The notes under the pieces: generated by a model
Told to the model about the DNA's origin: nothing
What the model saw: the letters and a program-made list of their open reading frames with translations, nothing else
Database searches by the model: none
Shown: positions 36,681 through 46,282 of the stretch, piece by piece
Position numbering within the stretch: position 1 is the first letter of the stretch
How the letters are laid out: each line of letters begins with the position of its first letter
Origin: Tenacibaculum sp. AHE14PA
GTDB lineage: Bacteria > Bacteroidota > Bacteroidia > Flavobacteriales > Flavobacteriaceae
NCBI RefSeq assembly: GCF_019278465.1
Contig: NZ_CP058983.1
Location: 1,859,501 to 1,923,500 of the forward strand
Length of the DNA: 64,000 nucleotides
Reading direction: 5' to 3'
Made by a program: the position numbers and the translations under genes

Positions 36681-38825
36681 ATGAGTGCTAAATTATCACG
36701 TCGTAAATTTTTGGTTCGAGGAGCTCTAGGTACTATAGGTGTTGTTGCTGTAGGAACCTATTTATTCAGAAACCCTATACGTAGAGAAGTTTTAGGATAT
36801 TTAAATTCGGCAGAATCTCCTTATTCAGGAAGCGGAATGGAACCAATGATATGGTTTGAAATTACAAAAAACAACACCATTATTTTACATTCTCCAAAGG
36901 TAGAAATGGGACAAGGAACCTTTACCGGTTTGGCGCAAATTGCAGCTGATGAAATAGGTGTCTCTATAAAACAAATTGATGTTGTGCATGCAGCAACTGC
37001 TACTGGTAATTTAGATTCTTTCGCCACAGGCGGAAGTACTTCTATTGCTAGTTTATGGCAACCACTGCGTGAATTAGCAGCTACAACTCGCGAAATGCTA
37101 AAGATAGAAGCTGCTAAAAAATTAGGTATTGAAGCTAGTACTTTAAAAGCAAATAAAGGTGTTTTTTCTGACGGAAATAAAACAATGTCTTTTTTAGAAA
37201 CCACTAAAGATCTTACCGATTGGAAAATTCCTGACACACCAAAACTAAAAGATATTAGTGACTATAAATTTGTAGGAAAACCAATACCACGTATAGATTT
37301 AAATGCAAAAGTTTTTGGAAATCCGATTTTTGGAATGGATGCAGAAATGCCAAATATGTTACATGGTGCTGTTGTTCGCGCAACACATATTGGAGCAAAA
37401 TTTATAAGTGCAGATACTACTGATGCTGAAAAATTACCAGGAGTTATAAAAATTATTAAAGAAGATGATTTTGTAGGTGTAGTTGCTAATTCTTACATAG
37501 AAGCTTTAAATGCTAAAAACGCTATTAAGGTTAAATGGGAATATAACAACACTTTAAACACTGAAAATATTGAAGAAATGATGAAAGTTGGTAAAGGAAA
37601 TCCAACTATCATTCAAAAAATAGGCGATGATATAGAGGATGAAGCAAGTATTTCGATGGAATTTAAAAGTCCGATTGGAGCACATGCACAAATGGAGCCT
37701 AACGGAGTTTTAGCTTTTGTTGAAGGAGATAAAGCAACTATTAAAATCTCTACACAAGTAGTGGCTATTACTCGAAAAGAAGTTGCTGCTCGTTTAAATA
37801 TTAATGAAGAAAATGTTAATGTAATCCCCACTTATTTAGGTGGTGGGTTTGGACGCAGATTACACACGCCACATGCTGTTCAGGCAGCTGTAATGTCGAA
37901 AGCAGTTGGTAAGCCTGTAAAGTATTTTTTCACCCGAAAAGAAGAGTTTCAGCACGATATGTTTCGTCCGCCAACACATCATGTTGTAAAAGGAACCTTA
38001 AATTCTGATGGTATGATAAAAGCTATACGTCACGATTTTTCTAGTGGAGATGTTGCTATAGATTCGGCAATACTACCAGGTTTTGTAAATACTATTTTAG
38101 GTGCCGATATTGGTGCTATTCGTGGTGGGTTTTGCCAATATGGTTTAATACCCAATATCCGTGCAGTTTCTTGGCATGTAAAACTACCTTTTGCAACTAG
38201 CTGGTGGCGTAGTTTAGGACTATTAGCAAATACTTTTGCATGGGAAAGTATGATGGATATTTTAGCAGAAAAAGCAGATAAAAACCCTATTGATTTCCGC
38301 TTAGCTCATATTCAGGATGATGAAAACGGAAAACGATTAAAAGCAGTTATTAAAGCGGCTAAAAAAAGTGCTAATTATAAAAATGAAGCAGAAAACGGTC
38401 GTGCAATGGGTTTCGCCGCCTCTACAGATGCAGGAACACCTTGTGCACAAATTGCTGAAGTTTCTATAGAGAACAATCAAATTAAAGTACATAAAGTTAC
38501 CTGTGCTATGGATCCCGGAATCGCAGTAAATCCGGATCAAGTAAGAGCGCAATGTGAAGGTGCAATTATAATGGGTATGAGTGCTTCTATGCATGAACAA
38601 ATGTTTGTAGAAGAAGGTCAATTACGCCCAACAATTTATGGCCCTTATAATATGGCTTTAATGAAACATGCTCCTAAAGAAATTAATGTTATTTTGCTGC
38701 AAGGTATAGATAAACCAAGCGCAGTTGGCGAACCTCCTTTAGGTCCAATTGCTGCAGCAGTTGCAAACGCTGTTTATCGACTAACAGGAAAACGATTAAC
38801 TTCTTTACCTTTAAAATTAAGTTAA
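36681..38825 (+). CDS. iorB: Molybdopterin-binding catalytic subunit, isoquinoline 1-oxidoreductase beta-like, Tat-exported
   Basis: A 714-residue catalytic subunit. The N-terminus has a twin-arginine signal, SRRKFLVRGALGTIGVVAVG, so the folded enzyme is exported to the periplasm. The Mo-cofactor domain has GGGFGRR (about 388), a long AMDPGIAVNPDQVRAQCEG stretch and the catalytic Glu in VGEPPLGPIAAAVANA near 690. The substrate class (N-heterocycle or aldehyde) cannot be told. No FAD subunit gene is present; electrons probably go through iorA to the cytochrome. Confidence 0.88.
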   Translation: MSAKLSRRKFLVRGALGTIGVVAVGTYLFRNPIRREVLGYLNSAESPYSGSGMEPMIWFEITKNNTIILHSPKVEMGQGTFTGLAQIAADEIGVSIKQIDVVHAATATGNLDSFATGGSTSIASLWQPLRELAATTREMLKIEAAKKLGIEASTLKANKGVFSDGNKTMSFLETTKDLTDWKIPDTPKLKDISDYKFVGKPIPRIDLNAKVFGNPIFGMDAEMPNMLHGAVVRATHIGAKFISADTTDAEKLPGVIKIIKEDDFVGVVANSYIEALNAKNAIKVKWEYNNTLNTENIEEMMKVGKGNPTIIQKIGDDIEDEASISMEFKSPIGAHAQMEPNGVLAFVEGDKATIKISTQVVAITRKEVAARLNINEENVNVIPTYLGGGFGRRLHTPHAVQAAVMSKAVGKPVKYFFTRKEEFQHDMFRPPTHHVVKGTLNSDGMIKAIRHDFSSGDVAIDSAILPGFVNTILGADIGAIRGGFCQYGLIPNIRAVSWHVKLPFATSWWRSLGLLANTFAWESMMDILAEKADKNPIDFRLAHIQDDENGKRLKAVIKAAKKSANYKNEAENGRAMGFAASTDAGTPCAQIAEVSIENNQIKVHKVTCAMDPGIAVNPDQVRAQCEGAIIMGMSASMHEQMFVEEGQLRPTIYGPYNMALMKHAPKEINVILLQGIDKPSAVGEPPLGPIAAAVANAVYRLTGKRLTSLPLKLS

Positions 38826-38828
38826 TAC

Positions 38829-39848
38829 ATGACCCACGAATTCAAAGAAATTATACAGCAGGTTATTTTAAATCAACAAAACGGAATACAAAACGTATTA
38901 GCTACAGTAGTTGACTTAGACGGTTCTTCGTATAGAAAACCCGGGGTTAGAATGCTACTATCTGACGACGGAAAAATGATTGGAGCCGTTAGTGGTGGCT
39001 GTGTAGAAAAGGAAGTACAACGAAGAGCGCAATCGGTTTTTAGAGATCAAAAATCAAAAGTTATAACCTACGATGGGCGTTATCGATTAGGCTGCGAAGG
39101 TGTTTTATATATTTTATTAGAACCTATTAAAATTTCAACAACGTTCATAAATGCTTTTTCTGATAGTTTATCCAATAGAAAATCATTTAAAATTGAATCT
39201 TTTTACAAAAAAGAAGATGAAATTTTTGGAGATTTTGGTTCTATAATTCAGTTTAATAGCAACTGTAAATTTACTTTTCACAAAGATTTTAAATCAACTA
39301 AAAAAAATGAATCACTCGTTTTCGAACAAACACTAAAACCTTTATTTCGCTTATTGATTATTGGTGGAGAGCACGATGCTGTAAAATTATGCTCACAAGC
39401 AACACAACTAGGTTGGGAGGTAGATGTGGTTACCTCTATTAACGACCCAAAAGAATTAGTAGATTTTCCAACAGCAAAATCGGTAGTAGCACAAACACCA
39501 GAAATTATTGATTTAGATGATATTAATGAACACACAGCAATTGTAATAATGAATCATAATTTTACGTATGATTTACGTTGGCTCGTAAAATTACAAGAAC
39601 AAAACCCTGTTTATATCGGAATTTTAGGTGCTGCAAAACGACGTGAAAAATTACTAAATGAATTATTTGATTTCGCTCCTGAAATAAGCGATACATTTTT
39701 AGACAAAATACACACACCTGCCGGTTTACATATTGGTGCAGAAACTCCGGAAGAAATTGCTTTATCTATTTTAGCTGAAATCTTATCTGTAGTTCGTAAA
39801 AAGGAAGTTTTTTCTTTAAAAAAAATTACAGGAAAAATTCATACCTGA
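38829..39848 (+). CDS. XdhC/CoxI family maturation protein
   Basis: A 339-residue chaperone that inserts the sulfurated Mo cofactor into hydroxylases of this family. LDGSSYRKPGVRMLLSDDGK and VSGGCVEKEVQRRA form the XdhC N-terminal motif. The C-terminal Rossmann-like part holds LIIGGEHDAV and HNFTYDLRWL, and later GILGAAKRREKL. It follows iorB by three bases. A repeat palindrome separates it from the MocA-like gene. Confidence 0.9.
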   Translation: MTHEFKEIIQQVILNQQNGIQNVLATVVDLDGSSYRKPGVRMLLSDDGKMIGAVSGGCVEKEVQRRAQSVFRDQKSKVITYDGRYRLGCEGVLYILLEPIKISTTFINAFSDSLSNRKSFKIESFYKKEDEIFGDFGSIIQFNSNCKFTFHKDFKSTKKNESLVFEQTLKPLFRLLIIGGEHDAVKLCSQATQLGWEVDVVTSINDPKELVDFPTAKSVVAQTPEIIDLDDINEHTAIVIMNHNFTYDLRWLVKLQEQNPVYIGILGAAKRREKLLNELFDFAPEISDTFLDKIHTPAGLHIGAETPEEIALSILAEILSVVRKKEVFSLKKITGKIHT

Positions 39849-39858
39849 TTTCAAAATA

Positions 39859-39922
39859 CGTCATTGCGAATGTAATGAAGCAATCTCTCACTAAATAAAA
39901 CAGATTACTTTACTCGTAATGA
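39859..39922. repeat. REP-like palindromic element (TCATTGCGA type)
   Basis: ACGTCATTGCGAATGTAATG then AAGCAATCT is followed after 15 bases by AGATTACTTTACTCGTAATGA, an imperfect inverted repeat. This TCATTGCGA...GAAGCAATCT...TCGTAATGA layout is a widespread dispersed palindrome in Bacteroidota and other bacteria. Only one copy is in the window, inside the Mo operon between xdhC-like and mocA-like genes. Confidence 0.75.
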
Positions 39923-39964
39923 TAGTAAAAATTGAAATTCCGTTTAAAATAATACTAATCAAGA

Positions 39965-40546
39965 ATGCAAAAAATTGCAATACTAATACTTGCTGCAGGA
40001 AGTTCTTCTCGCATGGGAATCGCAAAACAAATACTTCCGTATAAAAAAACCACGTTATTAGGTTGGACAATTGAACAAGCAAAAACATCAAAAGCGAACG
40101 CCATTTTTTGTGTTTTAGGGGCAAAGGAAGCAATAATTAAAGAAAAAATTGATCAATATAAAATTGAAACCATTTTTAACGCTGATTTTAAAAACGGACT
40201 AAGCACAAGCATTGTAGCTGGAGTAAACCATATAATTGCTAAAAATTTCGATTCCGTTTTAATTACGCTAGCCGATCAACCAAATATAAACCCGAAGTAT
40301 TTAGATGAATTGATAATTACATCTAAAGAAAATCCGAAGAAAATAATAGTATCTAATTATGAAACAAAAAGAGGTGTACCTGCAATTTTTCCAAAAAAAC
40401 ATTTTAATCAATTATTAAATTTAAAAGGAGATAAAGGCGCTTCACTTTTTCTAAACAATAATGTACCTGAAACTATAAAAATGCCTCTTTTTAATTTAAT
40501 TGACATTGATACTAAGGAAGATTATCAGAAACTAATCAATAAATAG
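39965..40546 (+). CDS. mocA: MocA-like nucleotidyltransferase (Mo cofactor cytidylyltransferase)
   Basis: A 193-residue NTP-transferase. ILAAGSSSRMGIAKQILPY is the nucleotide-binding signature. The LADQPNINPKY and KRGVPAIFPK motifs are typical of MocA, which adds CMP to molybdopterin. This suggests the IorAB-type enzyme uses the cytosine-dinucleotide form of the cofactor. It may be in the same operon as iorAB but sits 116 bp past the XdhC gene, behind the REP-like element. Confidence 0.82.
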   Translation: MQKIAILILAAGSSSRMGIAKQILPYKKTTLLGWTIEQAKTSKANAIFCVLGAKEAIIKEKIDQYKIETIFNADFKNGLSTSIVAGVNHIIAKNFDSVLITLADQPNINPKYLDELIITSKENPKKIIVSNYETKRGVPAIFPKKHFNQLLNLKGDKGASLFLNNNVPETIKMPLFNLIDIDTKEDYQKLINK

Positions 40547-40573
40547 TATTTTTACAGTTCAATTAATCACTTT

Positions 40574-43500
40574 ATGAATTTTAGATATTTTCTATATTTT
40601 GCCACTCTTTTTTTAATAACCGGCTGTGCTACATTTAAAGCTCAATATGCTACTAAGGAAAAAAATAAAGAAACAAAATCTGACAAGAAAATTGCCCATT
40701 CTTTTTATTTAATTGGTGATGCCGGAAATTCTGAATTAGACTCTGTATCGCCTGCCTTAGCATATTTAGAGAAGCACATAAGTAACGCAACCGAAAATGC
40801 TACATTACTTTTTTTAGGAGACAATGTTTATGAAACAGGTATTCCTTCTAAAAAAAACAAAAAATACCTTTTAGCAAAACACAGAATTGAAGCGCAAACA
40901 GCTATTGCTAAAAAATTTGCAGGAAGATCTATTTTTATTCCTGGTAATCATGATTGGTATAATGGTTTAGACGGATTAAAAAGAGAGGAGAAATTAGTTG
41001 AAAAAGCATTAGGTAAAAATTCTTTTTTACCAGAAAGTGGTTGCCCTTTAGAAAAAGTAAAAATATCTGAAGATGTTGTTTTAATTATTGTTGATACCCA
41101 TTGGTACGTTACTAATTGGGATAATCATCCTAAAATAAACGATAATTGCGAAATAAAAACAAGGGTAAAGTTTTTTGAAGAATTTAAAGGCTTGATAAAA
41201 AAAGCAAGAGGTAAAACAACCATTATTGCTATGCATCACCCAATGTTTACTAACGGTTCTCATGGGGGTTACTACTCTCTTGTTAGTCATATGACACCGC
41301 TACCCGTTTTAGGAACTTTAAAAAATCTTTTAAGGAAAACAACAGGAATCACAAATACCGATTTACAAAACAAAAAATACAACGAGTTAAAAAAACATAT
41401 TGTAACATTAGCGCAAGAAAACGATAAGACTATTTTTGTTTCGGGTCATGAGCATAGTTTGCAATACATTGTTGAAGATAATATTCCGCAAATAATAAGT
41501 GGTTCGGGTTCTAAAACTACTGCTACTAAATTAACTGGCGGTGCAAAATTTACTTATGGAAGTCAGGGTTTTGCTAAATTAGATGTTTATAAAGACGGTT
41601 CTTCAAGTGTGCGCTTTTATGCTGTGAATGATGATAAAATTGTTTATGAAACGGAAGTATTACCTGCAGATAAAAACAAAAAATTTACGACATATCCTAC
41701 TCTTAAAATAACAGAAAAAAAAGCAGCTGTTTATACCGATAAAGAAACAACCAAAAGCAGATTTTATAAGCATTTTTGGGGAGAACGTTATCGTGAATCT
41801 TTTAGTACAAAAGTAACCGTACCAACTATAAAATTAGATACCTTATTTGGAGGATTAACACCTGTAAGAAAAGGAGGTGGAAACCAATCTAAATCGTTGC
41901 GTTTACATGATAAAGAAGGTAGAGAATATGTAATGCGCGCCTTGCGAAAGAATGCTGTACAATACTTACAGGCTGTAGCTTTTAGGGACCAATACATACA
42001 AGGTCAATTCGACGAAACGTATACAGAAGGTTTATTGCTAGATGCTTTTACGGGTTCGCATCCATACGCACCATTTGTTATCGGAACTTTAGCAGATGCT
42101 GTTGGCGTTTATCATACAAACCCTGTTTTATACTATGTGCCAAAACAAAACTCTTTAGGTTCTTTTAATACTGAATTTGGCGACGAATTATATATGATAG
42201 AAGAACGTGCTGCTTCTGGTCATGGAGACAAAGCTAGTTTTGGTTTCTCTAATGAAATAATAAGTACAGACGATTTATTAAAAAAACTAGCTAAAAACGA
42301 AAAACACCAATTAGATGAAGCTTCTTATATCAGAGCTCGTCTATTTGATATGTTAATTGGTGATTGGGACAGGCATGAAGACCAATGGCGCTGGGCTGTT
42401 TTTGAAGAAGGTGAACACACTATTTATCGACCTGTTCCTAGAGATAGAGACCAAGCTTTTTCTATTATGGGAGATGGTCTTATATTAAGTTTAGCAACAG
42501 AAATGATTCCGACCTTGCGTTTAATGAAAGCTTATGAAGAAGATATCGAAAGCCCTAAATGGTTTAATTTAGAGCCGTATCCCTTAGATATGTTTTTAAT
42601 AAGCCAATCAGACAAAAGCGCTTGGGATGCACAAGTAAAACATATCACTTCTAATATTACAGATAAAATTATAGATAAAGCTTTTACTAATTTTCCGGAT
42701 GAAGTAAAGGGTAAAACTATAAACACTATTAAAAGAAAACTACAAGGAAGAAGAAAAAATTTACAAAAAATATCCGACACTTATTATGGGGATATCAATA
42801 AGTTTCAAGTAATAAAAGGTACTCATAAAGATGATTTATTTGAAATAGAAAGGTTTCATAGCGGAAAAACAAAAGTTACAGCATACAGAATAAAAAAAGG
42901 TGAAAAAGGAACTGTTTTTCATCAAAAAACATACAGCTATTCACAAACTAAAGAAATTTGGATTTATGGTTTAGATGATGATGATGTATTTGTTGTAAAA
43001 GGTACTGGTAAAGATTTAATTAAACTTAGAATTATTGGAGGCCAGAACAACGATATCTACAATATTATTAATGGTAAAAAAGTAAAAATATACGATCATA
43101 AAACAAAGAAAAACACCTTTCTTACCAACAAAGGTGCTGTAAAATTAACAGACGATTACGAAACTAATGTTTACGATTATAAGAAGTTAAAAAACAACGC
43201 CAATGTATTTACTCCGTATGTAGGTTTTAATCCAGACGATGGTCTTAAAATAGGTGTTTCAAACACATATACCACCTTTGGTTTTGAAAGAAACCCTTTT
43301 ACTTCAGAGCATGAAATATCTGCCGCTTACTATTTTGCAACAAACGGATTTGAAATAAATTACTCTAGTGAGTTTGCTAATATTATTGGTCGTTGGAACT
43401 TAGGTTTTAATGCAATGTATACAAGTCCGAACTATGCTGTAAACTTCTTTGATTTTGGTAACAACTCAATAAATTTAGAAGCTGATGGCATTGAAGACAG

Positions 43501-44230
43501 AGATTACAACCGAGTGAAAATAAGAAAGATCATAGCAGGATCATCTGTTTATTGGGTAGGAGATCTCGGCGCTAAAATAACATTAGGTTTAAATTATCAA
43601 TCTTTTAAAGTCGACAAAACTCCTAATCGTTTTATTTCAACACAACCTATTAATTTTAATAGTCAAAATTTCTTAAACGCAGAAGCTAGTTATTCTTTCG
43701 AAAACACAGACAATGCAGCTTTTACAACTATGGGAATGAAAACAAATTTACAGGTTGGTTACACTTCTAATTTAACAAACAATAACAATTTTACATACGT
43801 TATCCCTTCTATTTCTTTTGATTATAAATTAGTTTCTAGCGGGCAAATCGTATTCGCTACGCAGTTTAAAGGTCATGTTACTTTTGGTAATGAATATGAG
43901 TTTTATCAAGGTGCAAATTTAGGTGGTAATAATGGCTTAAGAGGTTACAGAAACGAACGTTTTATAGGTAAAGATGCATTTTACCAAAGTACTGATATTC
44001 GCTTAAACTTAAGAAAATTAAAAACAGGTTTATTACCATTACATATTGGTGTTTATGGTGGTTTTGATTATGGTAAAGTGTGGCTTGAAAACGTAGATTC
44101 TAAAAACTGGAATACTTCTATTGGTGGTGGAATTTTCTTTAATGCTGCTAATATGATGACAGGTAACCTTTCTGCCTTTAATAGTGATGATGGTTTAAGA
44201 ATCGCGTTTGCAATGGGATTCAACTTTTAA
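40574..44230 (+). CDS. Lipoprotein: metallophosphoesterase, kinase-like region, outer membrane barrel
   Basis: A 1218-residue protein. A lipoprotein signal ends in LITGC (Cys18). A calcineurin-type metallophosphoesterase follows (about 35-345): LIGDAGN, FLGDNVYETG, IPGNHDWYNG, MHHPMFTNG and GHEHSLQ hold the metal ligands. A middle part (about 430-700) has EYVMRALRKN, then GDWDRHEDQWRW (596-607) and PRDRDQAFS (622-630), which resemble the catalytic and metal loops of CotH/HipA-like atypical kinases. After a beta-rich stretch, the last ~320 residues form a BamA/TamA-like barrel ending GLRIAFAMGFNF. I am firm on the first and last domains and only moderately sure of the kinase-like one. Confidence 0.78.
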   Translation: MNFRYFLYFATLFLITGCATFKAQYATKEKNKETKSDKKIAHSFYLIGDAGNSELDSVSPALAYLEKHISNATENATLLFLGDNVYETGIPSKKNKKYLLAKHRIEAQTAIAKKFAGRSIFIPGNHDWYNGLDGLKREEKLVEKALGKNSFLPESGCPLEKVKISEDVVLIIVDTHWYVTNWDNHPKINDNCEIKTRVKFFEEFKGLIKKARGKTTIIAMHHPMFTNGSHGGYYSLVSHMTPLPVLGTLKNLLRKTTGITNTDLQNKKYNELKKHIVTLAQENDKTIFVSGHEHSLQYIVEDNIPQIISGSGSKTTATKLTGGAKFTYGSQGFAKLDVYKDGSSSVRFYAVNDDKIVYETEVLPADKNKKFTTYPTLKITEKKAAVYTDKETTKSRFYKHFWGERYRESFSTKVTVPTIKLDTLFGGLTPVRKGGGNQSKSLRLHDKEGREYVMRALRKNAVQYLQAVAFRDQYIQGQFDETYTEGLLLDAFTGSHPYAPFVIGTLADAVGVYHTNPVLYYVPKQNSLGSFNTEFGDELYMIEERAASGHGDKASFGFSNEIISTDDLLKKLAKNEKHQLDEASYIRARLFDMLIGDWDRHEDQWRWAVFEEGEHTIYRPVPRDRDQAFSIMGDGLILSLATEMIPTLRLMKAYEEDIESPKWFNLEPYPLDMFLISQSDKSAWDAQVKHITSNITDKIIDKAFTNFPDEVKGKTINTIKRKLQGRRKNLQKISDTYYGDINKFQVIKGTHKDDLFEIERFHSGKTKVTAYRIKKGEKGTVFHQKTYSYSQTKEIWIYGLDDDDVFVVKGTGKDLIKLRIIGGQNNDIYNIINGKKVKIYDHKTKKNTFLTNKGAVKLTDDYETNVYDYKKLKNNANVFTPYVGFNPDDGLKIGVSNTYTTFGFERNPFTSEHEISAAYYFATNGFEINYSSEFANIIGRWNLGFNAMYTSPNYAVNFFDFGNNSINLEADGIEDRDYNRVKIRKIIAGSSVYWVGDLGAKITLGLNYQSFKVDKTPNRFISTQPINFNSQNFLNAEASYSFENTDNAAFTTMGMKTNLQVGYTSNLTNNNNFTYVIPSISFDYKLVSSGQIVFATQFKGHVTFGNEYEFYQGANLGGNNGLRGYRNERFIGKDAFYQSTDIRLNLRKLKTGLLPLHIGVYGGFDYGKVWLENVDSKNWNTSIGGGIFFNAANMMTGNLSAFNSDDGLRIAFAMGFNF

Positions 44231-44246
44231 TATAAATATAATAAAG

Positions 44247-44612
44247 ATGCAACAAATAGTATTAATATCTGGCGCCTTATTTGGCGGATTAGCTGTAATT
44301 TTCGGTGCCTTTGGTGCACATGCTTTAAAGAAAATATTATCCGAAGATCAATTAAAATCGTTTGAAACAGGCGTAAAATACCAAATGTATCACGCAATTG
44401 TTTTATTATTTATAGGGAGTTCTTTTTCTATACCAAATCAACTTATGGCTTGGTCTTTCATAATCGGAATTGTTCTTTTTTCGTTTAGTATTTACGGATT
44501 AGTCTTATCGGATGCTAAAGGTAAAAAAATGAAGTTTTTAGGACCAATCACCCCTTTAGGTGGCTTACTGTTAGTTGCAGGCTGGATCATGTTATTACTC
44601 GAGTTTATTTAA
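44247..44612 (+). CDS. DUF423 family membrane protein
   Basis: A 121-residue inner membrane protein with four helices. GALFGGLAVIFGAFGAHALK and YQMYHAIVLLFIG are the DUF423 motifs. ATG 44247 is used; the longer frame would start inside the previous gene. The last eight bases overlap the stop of the convergent lipoprotein gene. Function unknown. Confidence 0.88.
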   Translation: MQQIVLISGALFGGLAVIFGAFGAHALKKILSEDQLKSFETGVKYQMYHAIVLLFIGSSFSIPNQLMAWSFIIGIVLFSFSIYGLVLSDAKGKKMKFLGPITPLGGLLLVAGWIMLLLEFI

Positions 44613-45456
44613 TCGTAAACTCGTATAATTTACCACCTAACGACTTTGTTTTTTCATCGGCGATATAAAGTGTTGTATCGTCTTTAAAGCTGAGACTTTC
44701 TTTCTGAGAAACATGTTCTAATGCAAATTCTTTTACATCTCCTGAGAAAAAATCATCCTCATTAAAATTGGTAAATACAAAAACCGATTGATGATTTAAC
44801 AAGGCTACTTTTTTTCCGTTAGGAGATATCGTTGCAGCCGTTATCGAGCAGTGTATATCAGCGCAATTTTCGAAAGTTGAAATGTACTTTGCTTCATGAT
44901 TTCCTTTTATTGCGGGAATTTTATACAAAGTCGTTTTACCATACTTTCCTTTCACCCTACTCTTTGTAAAAACGTATAAGAATCCGTTGTGATAGAATAC
45001 ACTTTCTGCATCAAAAAAACGATCTTTCTTTTTCGGCGGAAACTTATATTGATCTGGATAAGAGAATTTAATTTTTGTTACCTCAACAGCATCTTTCTCT
45101 ATTAAATCTTGATGAAAAATTTTAAGTATTTTTAAGTTTTTTCGTTTGTTATTATTGTTTCCAAAATCAGCAATATATAAATTCCCTTTTTCATCGGATG
45201 TTATATCTTCCCAATCGTTATTCTTAGCATTAACAACAACTTCTCTTATAATATATCCGTTGGTATTAACGCCGTATATAACAGGCTTATTTCCACTATC
45301 ATTTAGCATCCATAATAATTCAGCATTTTTTATCTTTTCTATTCCTGAAACCTCTTTTAAAGAATTTGGTAAATCTGCAAGTACTTTTAGTTGACCAAAA
45401 TTCTGGCAACTAACTATTAAAAAAAAAGATATTAAAACGAAGCTTCTTTGTATCAT
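44605..45456 (-). CDS. Putative beta-propeller-type lipoprotein
   Basis: A 283-residue exported protein with lipobox LIVSC (Cys about 16). Repeats such as VSGIEKIKNAELLWMLNDSG, EDITSDEKGNLYIADFGNN, DAESVFYHNGFLYVFTKS and SLSFKDDTTLYIADEKT suggest a beta-propeller, loosely like SdiA-regulated or phytase-esterase-like proteins. ATG 45456 is chosen; the longer frame extends 144 bases into the Gly-rich end of the TPM gene and is an artefact of its repetitive codons. Function unknown. Confidence 0.7.
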   Translation of the reverse strand: MIQRSFVLISFFLIVSCQNFGQLKVLADLPNSLKEVSGIEKIKNAELLWMLNDSGNKPVIYGVNTNGYIIREVVVNAKNNDWEDITSDEKGNLYIADFGNNNNKRKNLKILKIFHQDLIEKDAVEVTKIKFSYPDQYKFPPKKKDRFFDAESVFYHNGFLYVFTKSRVKGKYGKTTLYKIPAIKGNHEAKYISTFENCADIHCSITAATISPNGKKVALLNHQSVFVFTNFNEDDFFSGDVKEFALEHVSQKESLSFKDDTTLYIADEKTKSLGGKLYEFTIK

Positions 45457-45466
45457 AACAATTATT

Positions 45467-46276
45467 TTACCAGCTACCACCAGCACCACCACCGCTAAAT
45501 CCGCCGCCGCCAAAACCTCCTCCGAAGCCTCCGCCACCAAATCCACCGCCAGAAGAACCACCAAAACCGCCGCCGCCGCCAAAACCTCCGCGACCTGCAT
45601 TACTTAAAATAATGGTTTCTAAAATACTTCTTGATGTTGAGCCTCTATAATTTCGTTTTCCTCCACCTCCATTTCCCTTATTCCCTCTAGAAATAACGAT
45701 AAAAAAGATAACTACAATTATAATAAAGATGATGAAACTATAATCTTTACCTTTTTTAGATTTTTTGCGAGTTCCTTTATACTCGCCATTTAAAACTTTA
45801 AAAATAGCGTTAGATCCGTCATCTAATCCAGCATAAAAATCGCCTCTTTTAAATTGCGGAATGATGTAATTCCTGGTTATTTCACCTACAATTCCGGCTG
45901 TTAATTTATGTTCTACTCCATATCCTGGAGAAATCCATATTTTTCGGTCGTTTTTTGCTAAAAGAATAAAAACACCGTTATCTTCTTTAGCTTGCCCAAT
46001 ACCCCATTCATGTGCCCATCTCGGAGTTAAGATTCCGATACTTTCACCGTTTGTAGAATCGATAATTCCTAACACTATTTGAGTAGAAGTTGTATCTGAA
46101 TATTTAATTAATTTATTTTCTAAAGTTGCTTTTTGAGCATCAGAAAGTAAACCAACATAATCATAAACACTTGTTTGTTCTTTTGGTTTATCCGGAATTT
46201 TATATCCTTGAGAAAATGTTGTTTGGACAAACAACAATCCGATTATAAAAAATAAAATTTGTGTGGTTTTCTTCAA
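45467..46276 (-). CDS. TPM domain protein with glycine-rich tail (YgcG-like)
   Basis: A 269-residue protein: signal peptide (ending TTFSQG), a TPM domain (about 35-160: VYDYVGLLSDAQKATLENKL, then IVLGIIDSTNGESI and WGIGQAKEDNGVFILLAKND), one membrane helix (about 182-195) and a low-complexity GGGFGGG tail ending GSW. The tail makes the DNA locally G+C-rich in an A+T-rich genome. It closes the TPM-TPM-LemA-MerR-M23 block. Confidence 0.87.
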   Translation of the reverse strand: MKKTTQILFFIIGLLFVQTTFSQGYKIPDKPKEQTSVYDYVGLLSDAQKATLENKLIKYSDTTSTQIVLGIIDSTNGESIGILTPRWAHEWGIGQAKEDNGVFILLAKNDRKIWISPGYGVEHKLTAGIVGEITRNYIIPQFKRGDFYAGLDDGSNAIFKVLNGEYKGTRKKSKKGKDYSFIIFIIIVVIFFIVISRGNKGNGGGGKRNYRGSTSRSILETIILSNAGRGGFGGGGGFGGSSGGGFGGGGFGGGFGGGGFSGGGAGGSW

Positions 46277-46282
46277 GATTCT

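Noticed and set aside
45467-45600. G+C-rich repeat as a CRISPR or tandem repeat array
   Set aside because: The repeat is the codons of the Gly-rich TPM tail; units are irregular and there are no spacers.
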